The notes beneath the pieces were generated by a model. That model was not told where the DNA came from. It searched no databases and saw only the letters and a list, made by a program, of their open reading frames with translations. Shown one piece after another: positions 45,366-59,392 of a stretch of DNA of 64,000 nt. Origin of the DNA: Flaccisagitta enflata (Eukaryota; Chaetognatha; Sagittoidea; Aphragmophora); contig OZ231127.1 of assembly GCA_965153355.1 (NCBI GenBank), positions 66,712,001 through 66,776,000 of the forward strand, written 5' to 3'. Each line of letters opens with the position of its first letter. The stretch's first letter is position 1. The position numbers and the translations under genes are program-made.

Positions 45366-47648
45366 ATGCCTCTCAAATATGAAGAACTGTTTTTGCACTT
45401 GCAAAAAACGGGCTTCAATTAGGATCTACAGCATATCAAGTTCATACTTGAGCAAGCCGGATCTCGACGAACTTTGCCGTCGTTGAGTGACAAAGAGCTC
45501 AATTCGTTCAACACTCTCCTTACAAACTTCATCAAATCTGCGCTGAAGAAGTGGCGAAAAGTTGATCAGTCTTTCCCGTCTCCGAAACCATCATGCGGGA
45601 TGGCTTGCGAGTGATGTGGACATTTCTTTCCTCGCCTCCTCCTCCTCCTCCTCCTCCGCGTCTGCGCCGCCAGCGCTCAATCCACCAAAGCGCGGCCGCG
45701 GCCGTTTTCTGACTTGTCAAAACGCTCAAGAGACCGATCAACAGCTTCACTGCGGGAAAATAATGAAACTGACAAACTCGTTCATGCCTCAATGTTGTCC
45801 CTCAGAGAAGAGGGAAAAACTGATGCAGCCTTCATGGTGAAAGAAACACTGAAGTCTCCCACTCATGTCTCAAAGCTTTGACGACTATCGGGACTAGCCA
45901 ATGAAATGAATTCTGTCCCATCAAAACCTATTGCCCTTCCATCGAAAATTTCTCCTGAGGAGGCACTTTCCTACATCCTCGGCCACAACGTGAAGAAAGA
46001 GTCGTACAAAACTATGCGACTTATTTCAAAACGCCATCGAGCCAACATTTGGCCAATCTACGATGAAATTCGTCTTGCAAAGAAAGCTTGTCGCCCACAG
46101 AATATCGAAGCTACAGAGATGTCAGTCATTGTGCCTCTCGAGGAACGGCTTAAACACAACGATCGCCGCTTTCTTGAAATGTTTACTGAAGAGTTGCTTC
46201 CTTATTTGGAATCTGTCCCCCCTGGTTCTGCGCTTGAAATTGAAGCAGAGTCTAAGGCTGGAGCTGATGGTTCAACCAGATTTTCGTCATACAACCAGGC
46301 ATTTTCCCTTGACAACAGAGACGTGAGTGATTCATCACTTTTATCAACTTGTCTCGTTCCTCTGCAGTACCGCATCAAGGGAGGAAAACCGTTATTTACA
46401 AATCCAGTGCCGCAAGCGTCAAGTTTTTGTCAGCCTCTTTGACTAGAATTCCGGGAAGAAACCACGGATACGTCCCAAGTCATAAATGATTGGATAGATG
46501 AGGCTAAGGCCAAACTGCAGAAAGACCCTCACAAAACAGAATTAAATGGCATACCTATCATCATCATTCACGTCATCTGGAGATGCATGATGGACAACAA
46601 ATTCAAAAACGCCTTAACTAACACGCCATCTGCCATGACCTGCTTTGTTTGTCACGCCAATCCCACAGATTTCAATCGTCTTGACAATTTTCCAGATGTT
46701 TTCCAGACTATCGAAGATAGCCTTCAATACAATCCCGTTTGCAACTTGCACGTTATTTTGCGTTCATTTGATGCTATTAATTCCGTTTCGGACCGTTTGG
46801 AGGTTGAGAAATGGCGAGTTTCAAAAGGGACCGGCAAACCAAGGAAAGGAGAAACTCCGGCAAAAGCAGAAAAGCGAAAGGCGGCTGAGGCTGCTGAGGC
46901 TGCTGAGGTTGATGCTCGAAAACGCCGTCGACAAGCCCGCTTCAAGGAGGAAATGAATTTGATTGTCGACGTTCCCCGATCTAATGGAAGTGGGAACAGC
47001 AACACCGGAAATGTTGCGAGACGCGCATTTGATGACGCAAAAACTTTTGCCAAAATCACCGAAATTGACGAGGAGCTCATCTCTCGCCTCCACGTCCTTC
47101 ACCTCGTTCTCAACATAGATGAAGAGATAGACGCAGAAGCGGTTCGAGTTTTTGGCCGGGAAACTGCAGAGTTATGGACGCAGCTTTATCCATGGTATCA
47201 CATGCCGGTTAGCATTCATCAACTTTGCATCCATGGACATGAAGCAATCAAGCTTTCTTCCCTTCCTGCCAGCTATCTCAGCGAACAGTCACTGGAGTCG
47301 ACAAACAAGTCGTTAAAATATTATCGCACTCATCACGCGCGTAAAACATCCAGAATTGCTGCAATAACCGATGTTTTCAATCGTCAAAACGACCAAAGTG
47401 ACTTGAAGATTGCAATGCATCTCTACAAGCAAAAACGACGTCCAGCCAAACGAGAGTTACCCTCCGAAGTCCGGGCTCTTCTTAAAGTAGCCGATGCAAA
47501 CAGCAACGACGAGGTCGATGACGACAACGCCAACGACGATGATGACGGCGATGACGAAATATGCGACGATGCCGAATTTCTTGCCGATTACGCTGAAGAC
47601 GACAACGACGACGACGAGTCAAATCAAGTAGATGATAATCCGAAGTAG
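45366..47648 (+). pseudogene. Transib/RAG1-like DDE transposase relic
   Basis: A single frame of 761 codons is interrupted by in-frame stops at 45420, 45612, 45879 and 46440. The last 353 codons and the preceding 178 are uninterrupted. Landmarks of the RAG1/Transib core: Asp in AGADGST (46266), Asp in MMDNK (46593) 109 residues later (RAG1: 108), a CFVC zinc pair 16 residues on (RAG1: 19), H-x4-H in SIHQLCIHG (47217, 47232; RAG1 has the same spacing), and Glu in SLESTNK (47295), 21 after the second His (RAG1: 20). DDE enzymes of this group cut and paste DNA and gave rise to V(D)J recombinase. An Asp-rich tail ends the frame. The stop at 46440 (TGA) would be explained by a CGA Arg codon decaying. 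Terminal repeats were not found. It could instead be a diverged RAG1-like gene copy. Confidence 0.85.
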
Positions 47649-48085
47649 ATGCTGTACCGAAAAAAAGAAGCTTTCTTTGCTTCTTTCTTGTTCTCACTCC
47701 TGTCTCTTTCTCTCTACCCTCCAATCTTTGGGCCCTTTTAAGGGCCCCCAAATTGTCTGGAAAGAATACCATCCTATATTGCGTGTTATGCTGATCGAAT
47801 TCTGTATCAATGGCAGTGGTGATAATTTGATTTGAAAAAAAAAAAAAACGTGTGAAAGCAAGCACTATGAGCGGAAAGTCATGAAAAAGGGACAAAATAA
47901 AACATAAAATTCTATCTATTTTACATAAGATAGTAATAATAAAATAATAGAAAATAGATTGAATTTAAACAATTGCATATGATTTTTACGGTATACAAAA
48001 TGTATAACCCAAAATTAAAATATCGCTGACCACATATTGCCCTTGGGCGACCTGTTACTATAAATGTTACAGGGGTAAGTGAAGT
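47649..48085. other. No gene seen; foldback A tail trace
   Basis: TTTTAAGGGCCCCCAAA near 47738 is a short palindrome. TATCGCTGACCACATATTGC and CCTTGGGCGACCTGTT at about 48020-48056 are an isolated A tail. Confidence 0.6.
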
Positions 48086-48302
48086 GGTAGTTGATAGTAT
48101 ACTACAATTCAATTCCCGCCATCAAGGCAATTTTTTAATTTCCTTACAGAACTTAAAATAATAGCCTTAAAAGGGTAAAATTCAATACTTGCAAAAACGG
48201 TTGATTTTTACTCATTGAAAGGCTGTTTCTTGAAAACTAGGTTGAATTGCAAAAATCGCTCTGATGGCGGGAATTCTATTGGAACAAACTATCAACTGCT
48301 AC
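48086..48302. mobile_element. 217-bp palindromic foldback element
   Basis: GTAGTTGATAGTATAC and AATTCCCGCCATCA on the left pair with TGATGGCGGGAATTCT and ACTATCAACTGCTAC on the right. Non-coding, AT-rich centre. Confidence 0.75.
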
Positions 48303-48998
<696 letters not shown>

Positions 48999-49001
<3 letters not shown>

Positions 49002-49369
49002 CACGTGCTTTCATCTAGCTGTAATAATCTGATGTCATTAAAAAAATATGAAAGCCGATGATGGAAACTTCACTTAGCGATGGGCAGGGGCAGTGATGCA
49101 GGTGGGTAGGGTCAGCTTTACATGTAAACTGAGGCATCTTACAGATGTTTGCTGATGCTTCTAGAGACAATCCATACTACTAAGTACATCACACAGCCAA
49201 GTATATCTCAGCTAAGTACATCTTAGCTAAATATATCTCAGCTAAATATATCTCAGCCAATACAGTATGAGTACACCCCCTAAATAAAAAGTTCATATTT
49301 TTAAAAAGCGGTAGTGCAAAACAATATGTTGGGAGAGGGAGGGGAAAATGATAGAAAACTTCAGAGTAG
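48999..49369. other. No gene seen; small TATCTCAGC repeats
   Basis: Five units resembling CAGCTAAGTACATCTTAGCT occur at about 49195-49262, forming a short minisatellite. Confidence 0.55.
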
Positions 49370-49452
49370 AGAAAAAAAGCAAGAAAGTATGAAAGAAACA
49401 AGAAAGGAACAAAGAAAGAAAAAAAGAAAAAAAGAAAGAAAGAAAGAGAGAG

Positions 49453-49491
<39 letters not shown>

Positions 49492-49504
49492 AAAAAAGAA
49501 AGAG

Positions 49505-49555
<51 letters not shown>

Positions 49556-49673
49556 AGAAAGAAAGAACAAAAAAAAAAGCAGAAAAAAGAATGGAAGAAA
49601 AAAAGAATGGAAGAAAGGAAGAACGGAAAAAAGAAAGAAGAGAGAAAGAAAGAAGGAATGAAGGAAAGAAGGA

Positions 49674-49739
<66 letters not shown>

Positions 49740-49877
49740 CAAACACACAAAAAGAAGAGGAGAGAGAGAGAGAGGAGGAACGCCTGAATTTGAGAAAAGA
49801 GAAAAGAAAAGAAGATGACAGAGAAGAAGAATAAGAAAAAGAAGAAGAAGAAGAAGAAGAAGAAGAAGAAGAAGAAG

Positions 49878-49909
<32 letters not shown>

Positions 49910-50090
49910 GAGTGAAGGTTGCAGAAATGAATTCATCCTTTATAAAGTCAAATGAGAAGAAGAAGAAGAAGAAGAAGAAGAAGAAGAAGAAGAAGAAGAA
50001 GAAGAAGAAGAAGAAGAAGAAGAAGAAGAAAAAAAGAAGAAGAAGAAGAAGAAGAAGAAAAAGAAGAAGAAGAAAGAGAAGATACTGGGA
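49370..50090. repeat. (GAAA)n and (GAA)n purine tracts
   Basis: (GAAA)n at about 49400-49735, (GAA)n at about 49830-49907 and 49955-50080. Very long minus-strand Phe/Leu/Ser frames are artefacts. Confidence 0.95.
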
Positions 50091-50199
50091 AATATGGGGT
50101 TCCGAGAAGAATAAGAGCAACACAAATCATAACGGTTTGATTTAAAACAAGATAATTCCACCAAAAACAGTTTTTTTCCTTTTTTCCACATTATTACCT

Positions 50200-50735
50200 G
50201 TCCAGTTTAGGACCAGAAAATCGCAATTTGTACGTCTTTGTACGGCTTGAGCCATAGCATTCTGGATTCAGAACCCCTTAAGCTACATTTTGGCATAGGT
50301 CGCTCATTGTGCGTCCTTGTGCGAATTTTTTTATTCATTGGTTAATAAAGCATGCAAATTAGGTCAAAAATGTAGTTATTGTAGGCTAATTCATAAGCGC
50401 TAAAAATGTAAAAAATTATGTTTTTTTAAAATTTTTCTAGACATGTAAACATAAATGAAGGAATCCAATCCAATATTGAAGATATCATGAGCTTTTTATA
50501 TCCTCAACAGAAAATCCAAAAAAATCATTGATTTTTCTTGAAACTCAGCATTTTCCATTGTAATGTCCATTAAGATCGCTCTTTTTCACTCTAAATCGCC
50601 ATAAAACCTGTCAAATGGACTGGTAATGTATGCTAAAATGCCACTATGACCATTCTACTTAGTTTTAGCCATATTGCAGAGATGAAGGATTTTGACCCAA
50701 TGAGCCATCTAGCGCAGTCCATGGCCTTTAGTGCG
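50200..50735. repeat. Dispersed repeat R3, copy 1
   Basis: At least 50400-50735 is present in inverse orientation at 63665-64000 (shared words include AAAAGCTCATGATATCTTCA as complement, CTACTTAGTTT, GGAATCCAATCCAAT). The copies have diverged by about 10-15 percent by eye. No coding frame. Confidence 0.85.
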
Positions 50736-50739
50736 TCCG

Positions 50740-51169
50740 TCCCCCCCCCCGGTTGACCATCAAGGCCTCAAATTGGCCCTCCCAGGACTCAATTTAGCCC
50801 TCCAGGCCTAAAATCAGCCCTCTTGACTTCAAATCAGCCCCCCTCCCATGCCCTAAATCTGTCTCTCAGACCTCAAATCTGCCCTCCAGACCTTCAATCA
50901 GCCCTCCCAGCTTATAACCAGCCCGCCAAACCTCAAATCTGCTCTCCAAGCCTTGATTATGCCCTCCAACCCTCAGATATGCCTTCAGTGGCATAAATCA
51001 GCCATCTAGAGCCCCCTCAGGACGGACGGACGTCTCGAAATTCCCCCCTGTGTTCTGCAGGACATCGGCCCTTTGGGGCCGCTGCCCTGCTCTCACTCCA
51101 CTTCTTCACTGGATCACTCAGCAGGGCATCGGGAACCGCTGACCATGTGCGATCCTTGGATGACTAGTT
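50740..51169 (+). mobile_element. Foldback element B, copy 3 (left-truncated)
   Basis: Minisatellite CCCTCC(C)AGACCTCAAAT (about 50760-51010), arm GGACGTCTCGAAATTCCCCC, TGTGTTCTGCAGGACATCGG, GGGGCCGCTGCCCTGCT, AGCAGGGCATCGGGAACCGC and an ATCC-TT-GGAT hairpin before GACTAGTT. The left arm is missing. Confidence 0.82.
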
Positions 51170-51857
51170 GCGTATGTTTGAGTGTTGGGGGTGGGTCGGG
51201 GTGTGGATGGGGGTTGGATGCCCCTGCCCACCCGTCCGCAACGATAATGTGACCCCGCGTCACTTGTTTAAAATCCCCATCATTTCGTTTCCTCTAAATT
51301 TTATTCTACCCATTTCTTGGTATTTTTCTTTGCAATACTTGTAATTTCTAAGGTATAGAAACACAAATGGGATTGCCTTGGCGGTTCTGAGTGTCATGTA
51401 ACCACGATTCGTCCATTTGTTAATTGGAGAATTCTGGCCTCCTTTTATAAGGGCAATGTTGTTTCAACTTTCGTTTGCACCTCTTCTCTTGATACGTTTC
51501 GAATAAATTTTCATTAAGCAAAATGCTTTCGGCGTTGTGAAGAAACAGCTTTGTGAGACAATGGTTGTTGCAATCATTACAACATTACAAAAACGACAGT
51601 ATGGAAAATGTCTGAATATAGATAAATCATCCACCATTTCACGCGGCTCTATCAAATGTTTAAAACTAGTTACCACCTACAAAGACAATCTATAACGCCG
51701 AGGGTTCCTGCCCATTAAATCACCTCAAAAATGGAAGCCTAAGGTCACGCGTTCATCCTTCCTCGACTCATCGGTGGGGCATTTGTTGGAAAAGTGAAGA
51801 TTTCTCGGAATATATATTGAGGCAATAGTTGTCTGAATCCTCAACTCTGTTTGCGTA
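51170..51857. other. No gene seen
   Basis: An E-like end trace at about 51220-51245 (CCCCTGCCCACCCGTCCGCA) and the GAATTCTGGCCTCCTTTTAT word shared with 7885. Otherwise unassigned. Confidence 0.5.
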
Positions 51858-51966
51858 CAACAAGGCCCAGTAGGCCACAAATCATAAATTTTTGCGTGAC
51901 CGACCAACCAACCGACGGACGGGCGGACACAACCGGTTATAAAGGTATGTTGGCGCACCTAGAAAA
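51858..51966 (+). mobile_element. TCCG element, subfamily F
   Basis: ACAAGGCCCAGTAGGCCACA, CGTGACCGACCAACC core, CACAACCGGTTATAAAGG, then AGGTATGTTGGCGCACCT, a decayed AGGTGCG..CGCACCT hairpin. Confidence 0.78.
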
Positions 51967-52354
51967 ATTCACTCCATCTCACATTGACTCATTTTTACTT
52001 CCTTCTCAACTTCTTTACATGTACCCTTTCGAGCTTTCATCGTTATCTTCTACTTTCATGCCCTAACAAACTAACCCTCACAATTACCCCCCCCCCCTAC
52101 ACACACATTTTAAAACCTGAGGCCTTTCTCCCTGTTTCATCTTTCTCTTCTTCCTCGTTTCCTCCTTTCATCTTCCCTCCGCTCCTCATCATCTCCCCTC
52201 GCTCTTCCTCTTCCTCCGTTCCTCCTCTTCTTAAGCTCATTCCCCTTCCTCCTCATGTTTAGACTAGGTCGGAGGCATTTCGACCCTAAAACGTAAAAAT
52301 CCGAGACGTCCAAACCGTCGATCACCACCTTCTTCTAAAACATCCACACCTTCT

Positions 52355-52355
<1 letters not shown>
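51967..52355. other. No gene seen; pyrimidine-rich
   Basis: TTC/CCT-rich at about 52130-52255. No supported exon. Confidence 0.5.
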
Positions 52356-52425
<70 letters not shown>

Positions 52426-52604
52426 ATCTCTCTATCTCTCTCTCTCTCTCCTACCCTACCACTCCTATCACCTTGTGTATCCCCCAATCTTTCATTTCAA
52501 TCTTCATTCACTTTAAAGCCGCCGTCTTGTTGTGGTTTGACCCCTGCCCTACATTGATGTAAGAAAGGTTTTCTTCAAATTTACTCCCTTCACAAAATCT
52601 CTCC

Positions 52605-52701
<97 letters not shown>

Positions 52702-52873
52702 ATAGTTTTCATACCGAGTTTTACTTTGTTTGCTCAGTTCAGGGATTGCCATAAGACGTAAGTTTGTGTAAATCTCAAGTTTATTCAGGGCTTAGTTCAC
52801 GAATCCTTTTTTTTCAGGATACCTTCAATCTTTCTTTATTTCCCTCTGCTTATCACTATCTCTCTCTTTCTCT

Positions 52874-52922
<49 letters not shown>
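52356..52922. repeat. Three (CT)n microsatellites
   Basis: 52356-52450, 52605-52700 and 52858-52922, with unassigned sequence between. Confidence 0.95.
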
Positions 52923-52924
<2 letters not shown>

Positions 52925-53127
52925 TTACTTTCCAGCTCTCTCCTACTCTCTCTCCTTCCTGCTTTCTCTCATACTCTACATTTTTGTCAATGTAGGGTTA
53001 CATTTTGCGCTGGTGCGGTTTTTGTCTTGTCGGCGTCTTAGTTATTCCCCCCTTACCTTCGTTTTGCTCTTCCTCCTCTTCCTCCTCTTCCTCTGCCACC
53101 TCCTTCTTAACCCCCCGACTGACGACG

Positions 53128-53625
53128 ATGGAGGCGTTTTCTTCTCTAATCACGAGACATTTGCCCCCCGAGGAGACGAAAGGCGTCCGCTTTGACTTTT
53201 CTTTTTTAACCGGCAGATACATCGTCGTTGCCGCCGCCTCTGCCGCCGCCTCTGCCGTCGCCTCTCGGCCTCTGCCGCCACCTCTACCGCCTCTGCCGCC
53301 ATTGCTTCCACTCCGACTGGCGCCGCTATCACCACCACCGTCATTCACACCCTTGTCACAGTTGTTGTCACCTCCGCCTCTCCCACTTCCATCGCTACCT
53401 CCACCACTACCGTCACTGCCATCACCGCAGCTTGCACCACCCCCAACAACATCCCCGTCATTCACGCCCCTTGCCTCAGTCGTCAACCCCCCCCCCCCTC
53501 TTCCAAGTTTATCCTCCGTGTATCCAGTAGAACATCCGGCTTGTCATCTTCTCATGTCGATGTTTCTGGCCCTCCTACTTGACCTTACTTGTATTTTTGT
53601 TTTATCATCTTGTGTATGTCTCTGA
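53128..53625 (+). CDS. Weak candidate frame, Pro/Ala-rich
   Basis: ATG at 53128 (GACGATGG) opens 165 codons. The first 35 or so are mixed (MEAFSSLITRHLPPEETKGV, then FDFSFLTGR) and the rest come from CCGCCTCTGCCGCC-type repetition giving Ala- and Pro-rich sequence, ending in a hydrophobic stretch. Codon pattern and termination are consistent with chance in stop-poor GC-rich DNA. No domain or neighbouring exon supports it. An acceptor-like AACCGGCAG inside the frame is an alternative reading. Confidence 0.2.
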   Translation: MEAFSSLITRHLPPEETKGVRFDFSFLTGRYIVVAAASAAASAVASRPLPPPLPPLPPLLPLRLAPLSPPPSFTPLSQLLSPPPLPLPSLPPPLPSLPSPQLAPPPTTSPSFTPLASVVNPPPPLPSLSSVYPVEHPACHLLMSMFLALLLDLTCIFVLSSCVCL

Positions 53626-53639
53626 GAATCCGTACTTCG

Positions 53640-55246
53640 TGATCTGCCATCCTGGTCTTGCCACATACAAAGGGTGAAACATATCTCTCTTCGTAATTGT
53701 CTCTTGTTTTGTCGAGTTGACGACTAAAAAGCGGTAGGAGAAAAGGACCATCGATCTGATCAAGGTATTGGTCAAAAAGCCAATAAAAAGAAGGGCAATC
53801 TCGCCCAGGATATCACTGAAAAGGAATACAAATCACGGCGACTAAAAAGCAGGACCCACTTGGGTGCTTCACATAGCAAAAGTTGCTAATTTCTTTTCAT
53901 CCTCTTGACTTAATGTGGAGTGGACAATTTTAGGACCCTTACCATTTTTCTTTTATCAAAAATCATTCATCTTCCGTTTTTTAGAAAATTGTTTTTGAGA
54001 GCCTAATTTGTATATTGCAGTAGGATAAAAAAATATGCTGATCTTTTTTGAATTAGCTTTTACAAATTTCTGCTCTTTAAAGAATTGTTAATCTGCCTTT
54101 TCACAAGCTCTTTTGTAACTTATGCTGTGATATTTTCATTTATTTTTAAAAAAAAATCATAATTTTCTAAAACTAACAATTGTTCCTTTTGTAACAAGAC
54201 TACACAGGATTTTGCTAAATTCTGGGAAATCTGAGGAAACTTTAAGGCCAAAACAAAAACGGAAGATAAAGGAATTTTGAAAAAAGGAAAACGGTCATCT
54301 TCATGATTTGTTTCACTCCGTATTGGGTTAGCGGGACGAGAGGAAAATCAAATTTTTTGCTATGCGAAGCCCCCAAAGGACCCACACTTGATCTTTTTGG
54401 CTGTTTCGGCGAAGTAGTTTTTTAGGCGCAAAATAATCCAATGACGGAAAGGTTATCATTCTCTGTTTTATCTAAGCCTTTTTAACTTCGGTTAATGTAA
54501 AATTTAGGTAGATTTCCTTTGCTAGATTTCTTTCAGCCTCTGATTCAAATTCGTGGATCTGTCGAGTGTGGACCAACCTCCAGGATCTTGCAATTTGGGT
54601 GAGAAAAGGACTGGGATTGCGAGAACGACAAAAATGTGAAACTTTTGAGCCGCTCGTTTTGACAAGAGCCGTCTTTTTATCGTTTCTGAACAACTCGTTT
54701 TACTGTCAAGTTTTGAATGTACCACTGTCGAATTTTTTTAATGTGGTGTTTAATGTGGAAATTTCTATCGCCCCAGTCCGAAGAACCATTAAATTTGATC
54801 ATCATTTTTGTCAGACGAAATTACTCTGTCGTGTCAACTGTTTGATGAAAAGAAGCAAATGATGTTTCCTCCGAAATCGGGTAGTTGTTGTCAAGCGTTG
54901 TCTTGTTCAATCTTACAGTGTACACGTTTAAAGGTAATGAATTTGACAACCGGTCAATTAAAAATGCGAGTTCTTAAAACATCTGCATTTGTCGATCATC
55001 ATTTATCTGACCGTTCATAGGTTGTTTTTTTTTCAGCTTGAGTATCTGTCAGTCTCTGCTAGTCTTTGACTTTCTGTCTAATGTCTTTCTCTGTCTCTAC
55101 TAGTCTACTAGTCTACTAGTCTCTGTCTTCCTGTCTTCCTATCTTCCTGTCTTCCTGTCTTCCTGTCTTCCTGCCTCTGCCTCTGTCTTTCTATCTGTAT
55201 CCCCTCCTGTCTTTGTCTGTCTTTCTCTCTGAGTCTTTGTTTCTGA

Positions 55247-55248
<2 letters not shown>
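53640..55248. other. No gene supported; contains dispersed repeat R2 copy 2
   Basis: 53869-54035 matches 34105-34275. Opposed open frames of about 70-100 codons at 54470-55020 have no recognisable family. CTAGTCTACTAGTCTACTAG and CTTCCTGT repeats lie at 55098-55170. Confidence 0.5.
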
Positions 55249-56149
<901 letters not shown>

Positions 56150-56231
<82 letters not shown>

Positions 56232-56410
56232 TTCCTTTCTTTTTTATATGGTTTTAAGAAAATATACTTACAAAACCTAGGAGTACTGCTTAGGGATCGA
56301 GAAAGATATGTGTGACCCAGTAAACTCGCGAACTCCCCCTACTTCAAGAGATAGCCGCTATAGAAAAAAAAAGTGAGTGAAGGGGAGATTTTGAGAGATT
56401 TTGTGTGAAG

Positions 56411-56506
<96 letters not shown>
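56150..56506. repeat. Two (GA)n microsatellites
   Basis: 56150-56227 and 56411-56506. Confidence 0.95.
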
Positions 56507-56508
<2 letters not shown>

Positions 56509-57134
56509 TGTACAAACAAGGCTTTTTACTTTTTGCATTTTCCTTCGTGTGTGAGACAGGGGCTTTTGAAAAAAAATTCTCAACCGAGGTCAAGAATGTA
56601 GGGCTAAAAAGGGTTTGGGTTTGTGATTCATCAAGCCTCGATTCAAGGTGTGCTGAGCAACACCGAATACCAAAGTCTGTGCTGAGGTGGCTGAATGTAT
56701 GGAATTGAAATTGATGTAAAATTTCTTTTCATGAAATCCATGGTTAATGGTTTGGTGGTAGCGAGGATAGAAAAGAAGCTTATCTGAAACTACTTTGAGT
56801 CATTACATGGTCCGGGATAAAAAGCTAGATTTGCTTTTCAGTCCGATGCTCTGGTCAGAGTATCTTATGTCAGTGTTACTGCGTTATCAGAAAATCTTCA
56901 GGTGTGACTGGTCAATGCCTCAAAAGACCATAGCCTTATCATGCTTACGTGTAATGTAATTTCAACGTTCTAGTACCCGTTTACTTATTTGTTGCCATCA
57001 TCTTTTGATTCCTGATCCCATCATTGACTAAAAACCTCTTGTATTCCCATGTTGTTCATTTTCATTTTTTTTTCTCCATAACATGACTGTGTTTAGTATA
57101 CCTGATCATTAATTTTGTTTTTCGCTTTTTTCAG
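56507..57134. other. No gene seen; possible intron of the exon at 57135
   Basis: AT-rich. The last 75 bp (GACTGTGTTTAG, CTGATCATTAATTTTGTTTT) read like an intron end with branch and pyrimidine tract. Confidence 0.35.
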
Positions 57135-57235
57135 AATACCGCGACAAGATGGATGAAAGTTTGAGTGTGATGAACGAAATTTTGGAACCAAATGAAAAAA
57201 AAGAAGAATTAAAAAAAGAAAACAATCGCACATAA
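57135..57235 (+). CDS. Candidate terminal exon (orphan)
   Basis: CGCTTTTTTCAG is a strong acceptor at 57123-57134. The exon then reads two bases plus 32 codons, YRDKMDESLSVMNEILEPNE followed by a Lys/Glu-rich end, and stops with TAA at 57233. An AATAAA lies at about 57253. The peptide looks like a charged helix. The entry phase (after base 1) equals that of every intron in the HMG-box gene 30 kb upstream, so an alternative last exon of that gene is conceivable but unproven. A separate gene with unseen upstream exons is equally possible. No family is recognised. Confidence 0.4.
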
Positions 57236-57499
57236 TCGCAAGAGAGAATAGAAATAAAAAGTAAACAATGAAATGACTATGGTTACATCAAAATATTATC
57301 TAAATGCTCCACTTCAATCGTGAAAACAACGAGGTAAGTCAAAAAGATCAACCCCCTCCCCCCGCCAATGATAGACCGGGCCATTAAATAGACCCAAATT
57401 TTCCCCCTAGCTTTGCTATTTAGCACAAATGCACAATTGCTAATACTGTGTAAATTATGAATATTATCATCGGACGAAATAGAGTTGATCGTTTCAAGA

Positions 57500-58663
<1,164 letters not shown>

Positions 58664-59300
58664 AAACTAGTCATCCAAGGATCGCACATGGTCAGCGGTA
58701 CCCGATGCCCTGCTCGGAATGATCAAGCAACATAGTGGAGTGAGAGACAGATTTCAGGCCTAAGAGGGCAGATTTCAGGCCTGATAGGGCAGATTAGAGG
58801 CCTGAGAGGACAGATTTTAGGCTGGAGAGGGCAGATTTCAAGCCAGAGAGGGCAGATTTCAGGCCTGAGGGCTAGGGGGGGGGACAAACAAATGAACGAA
58901 CAAAACGCCCCTGTGTTCTACAGGACTTCGTCCCCTTTGGGGCCGCTACCCAAAGAGCAGATTTGAGATTTGAGGGGCAGGCTTGAGGCCTAGAGGACAA
59001 ATTTGAGGCCTGGAGTGCAGATTTGAGGTCTGGAGGGCTGATTTGAGATCTGGTGGGCTAATTCGAGGTCTTGAGAGCTGATTGGAGCTGTCGAGGGCTA
59101 AGTCAAGGTCTGAAAGGGTTAATTTGAGGGCTCCTGGGGCCAAAATCAGGCTTGAGACTGCAGACTTGAGGCCTCGATGGCCAAGGGGGGGGATGGACGG
59201 ACGGATGGACGGATGGACGGATGGACGGAAGGATGAACTTCTCGATATTACCCCCTGTGTCTTACAGGTCATCCGCCCATTTGGGCCGCTGTCCAAAAAA
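58664..59300 (-). mobile_element. Chimeric foldback element: B tail, A arm, then B half
   Basis: In minus orientation: B tail AACTAGTCATCCAAGGATCG-like (AGTCATCCAAGGATCGCACA, GGTCAGCGGTACCCGATGCC), a minisatellite GCAGATTTCAGGCCTGAGAG, then an A-type arm CTGTGTTCTACAGGACTTCG, CCCCTTTGGGGCCGCTACCC at 58905-58950. A second minisatellite then runs to about 59180, with a B-type end (TTACCCCCTGTGTCTTACAG, TTTGGGCCGCTGTCC) at 59240-59300. Confidence 0.8.
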
Positions 59301-59302
59301 GT

Positions 59303-59305
<3 letters not shown>

Positions 59306-59391
<86 letters not shown>
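59306..59391. repeat. (GA)n microsatellite
   Basis: Pure dinucleotide tract abutting the chimeric element's end. Confidence 0.95.

Positions 59392-59392
<1 letters not shown>

Noticed and set aside
45232-45486. SVKLNPGP resembling the end of a 2A ribosome-skipping peptide
   Set aside because: The conserved Asp and Glu of the D-V/I-E-x-NPGP motif are absent, it lies out of frame with the transposase, and no upstream hydrophobic segment is present.
47862-47868. CACTATG as a Transib terminal heptamer
   Set aside because: It points the wrong way for the 3' end of the transposase relic and has no partner upstream.
49293-50123. Minus-strand Phe/Leu/Ser frame of over 270 codons
   Set aside because: It is the complement of (GAAA)n/(GAA)n; not a membrane protein.
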